A stretch of DNA of 5,600 nucleotides from Proteiniphilum sp. (GTDB lineage: Bacteria > Bacteroidota > Bacteroidia > Bacteroidales > Dysgonomonadaceae). Below the pieces are notes generated by a model. It did no database searches. It was not told where the DNA came from and saw only the letters and a program-made list of their open reading frames with translations. The DNA lies in NCBI GenBank assembly GCA_016649795.1, contig JAENWZ010000161.1:1-5600 (forward strand), read 5' to 3'. This document shows positions 1 to 5,600 of the stretch, in pieces; the stretch's first letter is position 1; the number at the start of each line of letters is the position of its first letter. Both the position numbers and the translations under genes were made by a program.

Positions 1-1599
1 GAGAACAGCCACGAATCGTTCCATAGATCCGAACGGTGCACGGTGGATCATCACGGGACGATGCTTCTGGTTATCTGCTCCGGTGTACTCCAGCTCGAAC
101 CGTTCGGGCAGGTTGTAGTCCACCTGGATGGTTCCCAGTTGCCAGCGCCGTCCGAGGGCATCTTCCACCATGAAATCGAGTTTTGGCCCGTAGAATGCGG
201 CTTCACCGAGCACCACCTTTGCTTTCAGTCCTTTCTCTTCACATGCTTCCACGATGGCACGTTCGGCTCTCTCCCAGTTCTCATCAGATCCGATATATTT
301 CTCCCTGTTATTGGGATCACGAAGTGATATCTGCGCTTCGAAATGCTCGAAATCCAGCGCTTTGAAGATGATGAAAATAATATCCACCACCTTCAGGAAC
401 TCCTCTTTCACCTGATCGGGTGTACAGAAGATATGTGCATCATCCTGGGTGAAACCGCGCACACGGGTCAATCCGTGCAGCTCGCCACTCTGCTCATAAC
501 GATAAACGGTACCGAATTCGGCCAGCCGCATCGGCAGATCCTTGTATGAACGCGGAAATGTTTTATATATCTCGCAGTGGTGAGGACAGTTCATCGGTTT
601 CAACAGGAACTCTTCCCCCTCCTCAGGTGTATGTATAGGTTGAAATGAATCTTTCCCATATTTCGCATAATGTCCCGAGGTAACATACAACTGCTTGTGT
701 CCGATATGCGGTGTGATCACCTGTTCATAATCGAATTCGCGTTGTATCTTCTTCAGGAAATCCTCCAGACGCATACGTAACTGCGTTCCCTTTGGCAACC
801 ACAGGGGAAGACCTGCACCTACTGTCTGCGAGAAAGCAAACAGCTGGAGCTCTTTCCCTATTTTCCTGTGGTCTCTCTTCTTCGCCTCTTCGAGCATCAC
901 CAGATACTCATCGAGCATTTTCTTTTTCGGGAAGGTGATACCGTAGAGTCGTGTCAGCTGAGGACGTTTCTCATCGCCGCGCCAGTAGGCCCCTGCGGAT
1001 GATAGCACCTTCACTGCCCTGATATAGGAGGTATTGGGTAAATGAGGTCCGCGACAGAGATCGGTAAAACTTCCCTGTGTGTATGTGGTGATGGTGCCAT
1101 CTTCCAGTTCGCTGATAAGCTCCACTTTGTAGTGCTCATCCCTTTCGGAGAACATCTTAACAGCATCGTTTTTGGAAATGCTTTTTCGTTGAATCTCCTC
1201 CTTCGCGGCGATCAGCTCCATCATCTTCTTTTCAATGGCGGGGAAATCGGCCTCTTTAATGGAGACACCCTCACCCGGATCCACATCGTAGTAGAATCCG
1301 TTCTCAATGGCCGGTCCGATGCCGAACTTGATGCCGGGATAAAGCTCCTGCAAAGCTTCGGCCATCAAATGTGCCGAGGAGTGCCAATAGGCATGCTTGG
1401 CCTCATCGTCATCCCATTTTAAGAGGTTAACCGCAGCATCCTCCTCAATAGGACGTATCAGATCCCATGTCTCACCATTCACGTTTGCTGCAAGCACCTC
1501 TTGTGCAAGTCGCTGACTGATGCTCTGCGCTATCTCTAATCCGGTAACTCCTTTTTCATATTCCCTTACAGATGCGTCGGGAAATGTAATTTTAATCAT
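1..1599 (-). CDS. thrS: Threonyl-tRNA synthetase (ThrRS), 3'-truncated by the window edge
   Basis: Cytosolic class II aminoacyl-tRNA synthetase that charges tRNA-Thr with threonine using ATP and edits mischarged Ser-tRNA-Thr. The reading frame is open from the ATG at 1599 to base 1, giving 533 codons of the usual ~640-650. An N-terminal TGS domain covers about residues 1-62 (starts MIKITFPDAS). The editing domain follows with HSSAH (H73, H77) and DLCRGPH (C182, H186), the same numbers as in the E. coli enzyme. The catalytic core has motif 2 (EFGTVYRYEQSGELHG, then LTRVRGFTQDDAH) and motif 3 (HRAPFGSMERF). The three zinc ligands are C338 (MNCPHH), H389 and H519, matching E. coli C334, H385 and H511. 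No key residue is missing. The C-terminal anticodon-binding domain lies beyond the left edge. This start was chosen because the TGS domain begins exactly there and the homologous numbering agrees. No Shine-Dalgarno is visible; the leader is A-rich. A Bacteroidetes-type promoter lies upstream, so thrS probably has its own transcript. In many bacteria infC, rpmI and rplT follow thrS, but they cannot be seen here. Confidence 0.98.
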   Translation of the reverse strand, partial: MIKITFPDASVREYEKGVTGLEIAQSISQRLAQEVLAANVNGETWDLIRPIEEDAAVNLLKWDDDEAKHAYWHSSAHLMAEALQELYPGIKFGIGPAIENGFYYDVDPGEGVSIKEADFPAIEKKMMELIAAKEEIQRKSISKNDAVKMFSERDEHYKVELISELEDGTITTYTQGSFTDLCRGPHLPNTSYIRAVKVLSSAGAYWRGDEKRPQLTRLYGITFPKKKMLDEYLVMLEEAKKRDHRKIGKELQLFAFSQTVGAGLPLWLPKGTQLRMRLEDFLKKIQREFDYEQVITPHIGHKQLYVTSGHYAKYGKDSFQPIHTPEEGEEFLLKPMNCPHHCEIYKTFPRSYKDLPMRLAEFGTVYRYEQSGELHGLTRVRGFTQDDAHIFCTPDQVKEEFLKVVDIIFIIFKALDFEHFEAQISLRDPNNREKYIGSDENWERAERAIVEACEEKGLKAKVVLGEAAFYGPKLDFMVEDALGRRWQLGTIQVDYNLPERFELEYTGADNQKHRPVMIHRAPFGSMERFVAVL

Positions 1600-1640
1600 G
1601 CTATGTTGTTCTAAATAACTTTTTTTCTCTTATTCGAATG

Positions 1641-1675
1641 CAAATGTAGTGATTTTGTGATATATGAAAGAGCAA
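1641..1675 (-). promoter_or_regulatory. Candidate Bacteroidetes promoter of thrS
   Basis: On the minus strand TACATTTG (1648-1641) matches the Bacteroidetes -7 consensus TAnnTTTG perfectly. A TTG at 1675-1673 lies 24 nt further upstream. That is a few bases longer than the 19-21 nt usually cited, so the -33 element is weak. Transcription would begin near 1630-1636, giving a leader of roughly 35 nt before the thrS ATG. That leader is too short to hold a tRNA-mimicking operator of the E. coli thrS kind. The call rests on the -7 match and the position in the only spacer upstream of thrS; no start-site data are available. Confidence 0.5.
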
Positions 1676-1685
1676 TTTCAGGAGA

Positions 1686-1697
1686 ATTTTGCAAAAT
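1686..1697. promoter_or_regulatory. 12-bp perfect palindrome upstream of the thrS promoter
   Basis: ATTTTGCAAAAT is fully self-complementary with no spacer. It sits 20-31 nt downstream of the TPR-gene stop codon and about 38 nt upstream of the candidate thrS -7 box. An RNA hairpin with no loop is unlikely, so if it is functional a dimeric DNA-binding protein is the simplest reading. It is AT-rich and may be chance. Confidence 0.25.
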
Positions 1698-1717
1698 GCT
1701 GGAGACCAGGCAAACTA

Positions 1718-3778
1718 TTACTGCATCCTTTTAATGATGCTGTAAGACTGTACAATACCCAACTCTCCGGCTTTACGGAGATCGTCGAGACCAGGCGCAG
1801 TCTCACCAATAGAGAGTCGTGATATACCGCGGTTGAAATAGGCTTCTGCGAACTGAGGCTCCAGCTCAATGGCTTTTGTATAATCGGCAATCGCTGCTCG
1901 GTAATCTTTCTCCAGGCTGAATATCTCAGCCCGGTTATAATAAGCATAGATAAATTCGGGATTCAACCGGATGATCTCTTCATACTCCTTCAGTATCTCT
2001 TCATACTCTATCGATTTTGTGGAGATCTCGGGCAATTTCAATTTGCCGGGTATATTGGCCAATTCAGGCAGATCGATCACTGATCCTTTATCCATCATCA
2101 GCGACTCCTCCTGCAAACGGTCGTACTCCAGCTGTTTGGAGCGAACAACCGCACGGGCAAAATGAGCCACCAACATGTCCGGATTCAATTCAAGCACCCT
2201 GTTTATATCCTTCAATGCGTTCTCATAATCCTGCACAAGCATAAAATCCATTCCCCTTCCGAAATAGAGCGCTGCATTGCCGGGCTCCCCCTCAAGCCTC
2301 CTCGAGTAGTTGCCGATAGAGCGGAAATGTGTTTGTATCTGCAGCTCATTCAATGGTGCTTCTAAGGTCGTCACCTTCAGGATCCAGGTCAGATCGAGCT
2401 CATTGTTGGCTCTCTCCATTGTTTCGGAGAAATATACAGGCCGGCGCACTTCATATTCACTCTCATAATAGGTGAGCACGAATCTGGGTTCCAGCTCTAC
2501 CGGTGCATTCATATTCTGCACCTTCCCTCTGCTCTGCCGCTGGTATTTGGACTTTTGCGAACTCTCATCTCCGGCCACCACCAGCAGGTTGAACTTGTCA
2601 ATATTCTGGTCGGTCTCCTCACGTGTATCTTTCGACTCACCCTCTTCACCCGCACGCTTGAATGGTTCGGGGTTCTCTGTGGCTACCTTGCGTGCTCTCG
2701 ACTCTTCGGTACGGGCAAGCATATAATCGTTTTCAGCACCGCGAAGATCGTTCAGATCCCGTTTCAGCTGTGAACGCATATAATAACCTGTGAAATATTC
2801 GGGATGGGCACGGAGCACTACGTTCAAATCGTCCAAAGCTCCGGCTTTGTTGCCTATCTCATTTTTCAGCACAGCCCTGTTCAGGTAGGCTATGGTATTC
2901 TCCGGCTCCAGCTCAATCACCTTATCGAAATCGCGAATGGCACGGTTGTTATCTGCTACCTGCGCACGTAACAACCCACGGTTAAACCGGGCGATAAGGT
3001 TGTTCTCATCCATCTCTATCACCCTGTCGTAATCGGCCATCGCACCGCGCAGGTCGTTCAGGTTATACTTTACCAGCCCCCTGTTAATGTAGTTCCCGTT
3101 GAAATAGGGATCGAGGCGTATGGCTTCATCCAGATCGGCAAGCGCCTTGTTATAGTCTTTCTGTTGGAAGTAGAGCAGTCCCCGGGCGGAGAACGACTGG
3201 GAGGTGTAGGGATCAATTTCGATCGCCTTGTTCAGGTCGGCCATCGCGTTGGTGGTATCATTCAGCTCCAGGTACATCTGTGCACGGGTGAGGTATCCTG
3301 GAGTGTAATCGGGAAAACGGCGAAGGAGCACATCGAAAAACTTCTCCGCGACTTCATGCTGCTCCATCTCGATATTGACGATACCCATATTGACGAGCGT
3401 GATCCTGTCCTCAGGGAAAAACTCCAGGCTTCGCTGGTAATCGGTGGCAGCAAGATCGTACTTTTCCTGATTCTGCCGCGCGGCACCACGCAGCTGATAG
3501 GCAGCTGTATAATAAGGATTGCGCAGCAGACAGTCGGACGCATCCTCTTCCGCTCCCTTGAAATCATCGAGCATGAACTTCGCCATCGCCCTGAAATAAT
3601 AGGGGTCGGCAAGATAGGGCTTGGCCGTGATTACCTGATTGAAGTACTGTATTGCCAGCACGTAATCCTCAAAATACAACGCGTTCTTACCAATCATCAT
3701 CACACGGTCTGTATTCACCTGTGCTGTTGCCGACAGTGACGAGATCATGATCAGAGCTGCTATGATAAATTTTTTCAT
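1718..3778 (-). CDS. Secreted/periplasmic TPR-repeat protein, 686 aa, function unknown
   Basis: Exported helical-repeat protein, most likely a protein-protein interaction scaffold in the periplasm or envelope; its partner is unknown. Residues 1-19 form a Sec signal peptide (MKK, then a hydrophobic FIIAALIMISSL) with an AXA site, A17-T18-A19, before Q20. There is no lipobox cysteine. Ten 34-residue TPRs follow in exact register from residue 25 to 364, with starts at 25, 59, 93, 127, 161, 195, 229, 263, 297 and 331, and typical AY-NRG, A--D--KAIELDP positions. Residues 365-503 are a charged linker followed by a non-TPR region (VELEPRFVLTYYESEYEVRRPVYF). A second array occupies residues 504-679, and its second repeat is interrupted by about 35-40 extra residues near 556-590. 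The start is supported by the signal peptide and by AAAGGA (3790-3785), 6 nt upstream of the ATG. Tandem stops, TAA then TAG, end the gene. A 112-nt spacer separates it from tsaE, so it may be an independent unit or the operon's third gene. I recall similar TPR proteins in other Bacteroidales but no assigned function. Confidence 0.93.
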   Translation of the reverse strand: MKKFIIAALIMISSLSATAQVNTDRVMMIGKNALYFEDYVLAIQYFNQVITAKPYLADPYYFRAMAKFMLDDFKGAEEDASDCLLRNPYYTAAYQLRGAARQNQEKYDLAATDYQRSLEFFPEDRITLVNMGIVNIEMEQHEVAEKFFDVLLRRFPDYTPGYLTRAQMYLELNDTTNAMADLNKAIEIDPYTSQSFSARGLLYFQQKDYNKALADLDEAIRLDPYFNGNYINRGLVKYNLNDLRGAMADYDRVIEMDENNLIARFNRGLLRAQVADNNRAIRDFDKVIELEPENTIAYLNRAVLKNEIGNKAGALDDLNVVLRAHPEYFTGYYMRSQLKRDLNDLRGAENDYMLARTEESRARKVATENPEPFKRAGEEGESKDTREETDQNIDKFNLLVVAGDESSQKSKYQRQSRGKVQNMNAPVELEPRFVLTYYESEYEVRRPVYFSETMERANNELDLTWILKVTTLEAPLNELQIQTHFRSIGNYSRRLEGEPGNAALYFGRGMDFMLVQDYENALKDINRVLELNPDMLVAHFARAVVRSKQLEYDRLQEESLMMDKGSVIDLPELANIPGKLKLPEISTKSIEYEEILKEYEEIIRLNPEFIYAYYNRAEIFSLEKDYRAAIADYTKAIELEPQFAEAYFNRGISRLSIGETAPGLDDLRKAGELGIVQSYSIIKRMQ

Positions 3779-3784
3779 ACTTGG

Positions 3785-3790
3785 TCCTTT
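3785..3790 (-). promoter_or_regulatory. Shine-Dalgarno-like site of the TPR gene
   Basis: AAAGGA on the minus strand, 6 nt before the ATG at 3778. It is the only recognisable ribosome-binding motif ahead of a gene in this window. It supports the start that gives a complete signal peptide. Bacteroidetes generally rely little on such sites, so its contribution is uncertain. Confidence 0.4.
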
Positions 3791-3796
3791 GATGTG

Positions 3797-3804
3797 CGAA
3801 TATA
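3797..3804 (-). promoter_or_regulatory. Weak candidate -7 box for the TPR gene
   Basis: TATATTCG on the minus strand matches TAnnTTTG at five of six fixed bases. It is the best match in the 112-nt spacer. No good -33 TTTG lies at the standard distance. The inverted repeat at 3810-3833 occupies the place where the -33/-7 spacer would be. Readthrough from tsaE is an equally good explanation for transcription of the TPR gene. Confidence 0.22.
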
Positions 3805-3809
3805 TGGAA

Positions 3810-3833
3810 TTTTCTGCATTTAGTCGCAGAAAA
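3810..3833. repeat. Perfect 8-bp inverted repeat in the tsaE-TPR spacer
   Basis: TTTTCTGC (3810-3817) and GCAGAAAA (3826-3833) are exact reverse complements separated by 8 nt. On the transcribed minus strand the stem is not followed by a run of T, so it is not a standard intrinsic terminator. Its place 32 nt ahead of the TPR start, next to the weak -7 box, would suit an operator or a leader hairpin. It may also help 3'-end formation of tsaE mRNA. Confidence 0.4.
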
Positions 3834-3855
3834 CCTCTGTATAAGAGTGATTCTT

Positions 3856-3875
3856 TCCTGATTCGTTTAACAGGA
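3856..3875. repeat. Minor 5-bp inverted repeat just after tsaE
   Basis: TCCTG (3856-3860) and CAGGA (3871-3875) flank a 10-nt loop. The stem can lengthen by two G-T pairs when read on the plus strand, where five T follow, but no plus-strand gene ends here. On the minus strand, the direction of tsaE, no T tract follows, so terminator activity for tsaE is doubtful. Confidence 0.2.
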
Positions 3876-3890
3876 GGTTTTTAAAAAATG

Positions 3891-4304
3891 TTATATTGTC
3901 TGCACAATCCGACTGCCGCAATCCTCTTCACGAATAGATATTTTCACAGTGTTCACCGGTAAAACCTGTTCAACCAGCTCAGGCCACTCGATAAAGCAGA
4001 GGCTGCCGCTGTAAAAATAATCTTCATAACCGAAATCATAAACCTCTTCGAGCTTGTTTATCCGGTAAAAATCGAAATGATAGATCGAGCTCCCGTTCTT
4101 GTCTTTGTACTCATTGATGATGGCAAAGGTAGGACTTGCCACGGTCTCCTTCACACCCAGCTCTTCACAGATTGCTTTGATGAAGGTGGTTTTTCCGGCA
4201 CCCATGCTCCCGTAAAAAGCAAAGACCTTGTGATCACCCATCTTCCCGATGAATTCCCGGGCAGCTGACTGAATCCGCGATAAATCATTTATTTCTATCT
4301 CCAT
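3891..4304 (-). CDS. tsaE: tRNA t6A biosynthesis ATPase TsaE (YjeE family)
   Basis: Small cytosolic P-loop ATPase that works with TsaB and TsaD to put the threonylcarbamoyl group (made by TsaC/TsaC2) onto A37 of tRNAs reading ANN codons. Its ATP hydrolysis is thought to reset the TsaBD complex. The 137-residue length is normal for the family. Visible motifs in order are the Walker A loop GSMGAGKTT at residues 32-40 (K38), SPTF at 57-60 (switch-like, with VAS before it), HFDFYR at 76-81 and EWPE at 106-109 (preceded by CFI). All hallmark residues of the family are present. The ATG at 4304 lies 6 nt after the porX stop, so the two genes are almost certainly cotranscribed and perhaps translationally coupled. 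No Shine-Dalgarno is evident. A porX-tsaE pair is, as I recall, seen in other Bacteroidetes too. TsaB, TsaC and TsaD are not in this window. Confidence 0.97.
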   Translation of the reverse strand: MEIEINDLSRIQSAAREFIGKMGDHKVFAFYGSMGAGKTTFIKAICEELGVKETVASPTFAIINEYKDKNGSSIYHFDFYRINKLEEVYDFGYEDYFYSGSLCFIEWPELVEQVLPVNTVKISIREEDCGSRIVQTI

Positions 4305-4310
4305 AAATAA

Positions 4311-5600
4311 CTATTTTGGTGTGAGCGTGATGAAGGGTATAAGCATCTCCTCCATGGAGATGCCCCCATGTTGATAGCTGTTCTCATAGTGTGCTACGTG
4401 ATGGTTGTAATTGTTGGGATATACAAAAAAATCGTTGTCCGTCGCAAAGATGTAGCGCGTGCTCATGTTGGGTGAGGGCAACCCGAAATTCGCCGGATGA
4501 AGGATGTCGAACAGCTTCCTTACATCATACCCCAGGCTCCTGCCCAGTTTGTAGCGGAGATTGACGTTGGTCTCTTTGTCACCCAGCACCTTCACCCCGT
4601 TTTTCACCCTGATGGCACCATGGTCGGTAGTAAGCACCGCTTTATATCCTTTCCCTGCTATCATCTTCAGCAAGGTGAGCAATGGTGAGTGCATGAACCA
4701 GGTGCGGGTGAGCGAACGGTATGCATCCTCATCAGTTGTCAGTTCACGTATCATCTTCGAATCTGTTCTGGCATGTGACAACATATCGATAAAATTGAAA
4801 ACCAAGACATTGAGATCCCTCTTCTCCAGCTCCTGAAATCGGGTCACCAGCTTCTCTCCTTCCAGGTTTGTGTTGATTTTATGATAGGAAAAACGCTGCT
4901 TCATTCCGAACCTGTCTAACTGATGCTGAATAAGTGGCTCCTCCAGCATATTCTTCCCCTCATCCACTGTTTCTTCGACCCACATAGCGGGATACAATTC
5001 CGCAATCTGCCGCGGCATCAGTCCCGAAAAAACAGCGTTCCGGGCATAGGGTGTGGCTGTTGGCAAGATACTGAGATAGAGCTCATCATCACAAAGGAAC
5101 TCCTCACTGACAACATCTTTCACCGCCTGCCACTGATCCAGACGAAAATTATCGATGAGGATGAAGAAAATTTTATCGCCTTTGTTGAGCATGGGGAAAA
5201 GGTATCTCTCAAACAATGTGGGGCTCATCACAGGAGGAGCGGTGCTGCCGGTCATCCAGTTTTCGTAATTTCTCCTGATAAACTTTGCAAAAGCGTTGTT
5301 GGCTTCCTCCTTTTGCATCGCAAGTATCTCTTTCATCGGGTTCTGCGTCTCTCCCAGCTCCAGCTCCCAATAAATAAGCTTTTTATAAAGAGCCATCCAG
5401 TCATCAGCAGAACGACAATTGTCTGTCTCCTGACTTAAATGAGTGAACTCATCCCTGTAATTGACCGTTGTAGCTTCCGATATGAGCTCTTTCTTGTCTA
5501 GTATCTTCTTGATGGTCATCAGCACCTGGTTAGGGTTCACCGGCTTGATCAGATAATCGGCAATTTTCTTCCCGATAGCCTGGTTCATGATACCCTCATC
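4311..5600 (-). CDS. porX: PorX-type response regulator with PglZ (alkaline-phosphatase-like) domain, 5'-truncated by the window edge
   Basis: Cytoplasmic two-component response regulator; in Porphyromonas gingivalis PorX acts with the kinase PorY and the sigma factor SigP to control the type IX secretion system. The frame stays open to base 5600 (codons D-E-G-I precede the Met at 5588), so that Met is internal and about 90 N-terminal residues, including the phosphoacceptor Asp, lie outside. Counting from this internal Met, the end of the receiver domain is visible as ADYLIKPVNPNQ, with the conserved Lys at 15 before Pro. A helical linker follows at about 30-130. The PglZ domain, of the alkaline-phosphatase superfamily, spans about 138-425. 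Likely metal/catalytic residues are D146 (FILIDN), T177 or T179 (LPTATPYAR), D268 and H272 (FIDMLSH), D322-H323 (TTDHG) and H407 (YQHGG). PorX PglZ domains are reported to be zinc-dependent and to cleave oligonucleotides. All these residues are retained, so the enzyme looks active. Orthologues also occur in Bacteroidetes lacking the secretion system, so the target here is not certain. Confidence 0.94.
   Translation of the reverse strand, partial: DEGIMNQAIGKKIADYLIKPVNPNQVLMTIKKILDKKELISEATTVNYRDEFTHLSQETDNCRSADDWMALYKKLIYWELELGETQNPMKEILAMQKEEANNAFAKFIRRNYENWMTGSTAPPVMSPTLFERYLFPMLNKGDKIFFILIDNFRLDQWQAVKDVVSEEFLCDDELYLSILPTATPYARNAVFSGLMPRQIAELYPAMWVEETVDEGKNMLEEPLIQHQLDRFGMKQRFSYHKINTNLEGEKLVTRFQELEKRDLNVLVFNFIDMLSHARTDSKMIRELTTDEDAYRSLTRTWFMHSPLLTLLKMIAGKGYKAVLTTDHGAIRVKNGVKVLGDKETNVNLRYKLGRSLGYDVRKLFDILHPANFGLPSPNMSTRYIFATDNDFFVYPNNYNHHVAHYENSYQHGGISMEEMLIPFITLTPK

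Noticed and set aside
1042..1422. 126-codon open frame on the plus strand
   Set aside because: Antisense to the editing domain of thrS; every conserved ThrRS motif is in the opposite strand's frame.
1701..1717. Small CTGG-TCT-CCAG hairpin after the TPR stop as a terminator
   Set aside because: The stem is only 4 bp and is followed by GCATTTTGC rather than a T run; too weak to call.
1678..1947. 89-codon minus-strand frame overlapping the TPR 3' end
   Set aside because: Out-of-frame shadow inside the TPR coding region, with no independent start signal or domain.
3164..3739. 191-codon open frame on the plus strand
   Set aside because: It lies wholly antisense to the well-supported TPR gene, has no recognisable domain, and arises from the repetitive codon pattern of the TPR array.
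3856..3882. Stem plus five T on the plus strand resembling an intrinsic terminator
   Set aside because: The stem is short with two G-T pairs, and no plus-strand gene leads into it; it has no T tract in the direction of tsaE transcription.
3872..3962. AGGAGG (3872-3877) followed 10 nt later by ATG (3888) and a 24-codon plus-strand frame ending at 3962
   Set aside because: It looks like a textbook start site, but Bacteroidetes seldom depend on Shine-Dalgarno, the frame is tiny and antisense to the tsaE 3' end, and no plus-strand promoter is apparent.
4923..5438. 171-codon open frame on the plus strand
   Set aside because: Antisense shadow of porX, whose metal-site motifs and reading frame are clear; the plus-strand product resembles no family I know.
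5588..5588. Met at 5588 as the start of a 425-residue standalone PglZ protein
   Set aside because: The frame continues open to the window edge, and this Met falls within the conserved end of a receiver domain (just before IADYLIKPVNP), so it is internal.

Overview
The window is an ordinary Bacteroidetes (order Bacteroidales) housekeeping locus with all four genes on the minus strand. Transcription runs from right to left: porX (5' end beyond the right edge), tsaE, a large secreted or periplasmic TPR protein, then thrS (3' end beyond the left edge). The Bacteroidetes assignment rests on three points. The right-hand gene is a PglZ-type response regulator of the PorX family, which is characteristic of that phylum. 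Clear Shine-Dalgarno sequences are mostly absent. A perfect Bacteroidetes -7 box (TAnnTTTG) precedes thrS. The moderate GC content and the protein style suggest a Porphyromonadaceae/Dysgonomonadaceae-like member of Bacteroidales, but that finer placement is inference.

Layout: 4311-5600 is the C-terminal part of the receiver domain plus the complete PglZ/alkaline-phosphatase-like effector domain of PorX. 3891-4304 is tsaE, the ATPase of the tRNA t6A37 biosynthesis complex, which starts 6 nt after the porX stop and is probably cotranscribed with it. 3779-3890 is a 112-nt spacer holding a perfect 8-bp inverted repeat and a weak promoter candidate. 1718-3778 encodes a 686-residue protein with a Sec signal peptide, ten uninterrupted 34-residue TPRs, a charged non-TPR centre and a second, interrupted TPR array. 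1600-1717 is a 118-nt spacer with a 12-bp perfect palindrome and the thrS promoter candidate. 1-1599 is the first 533 codons of thrS (threonyl-tRNA synthetase), lacking only the C-terminal anticodon-binding domain because of the window edge.

Functionally, tsaE and thrS both serve translation and threonine use (t6A modification and tRNA-Thr charging). PorX and the exported TPR protein point towards envelope and secretion regulation. I see no mobile element, CRISPR array, RNA gene or foreign-looking segment. I did not find a convincing new system. The least understood items are the TPR protein and the two symmetric sequences in the intergenic spacers.
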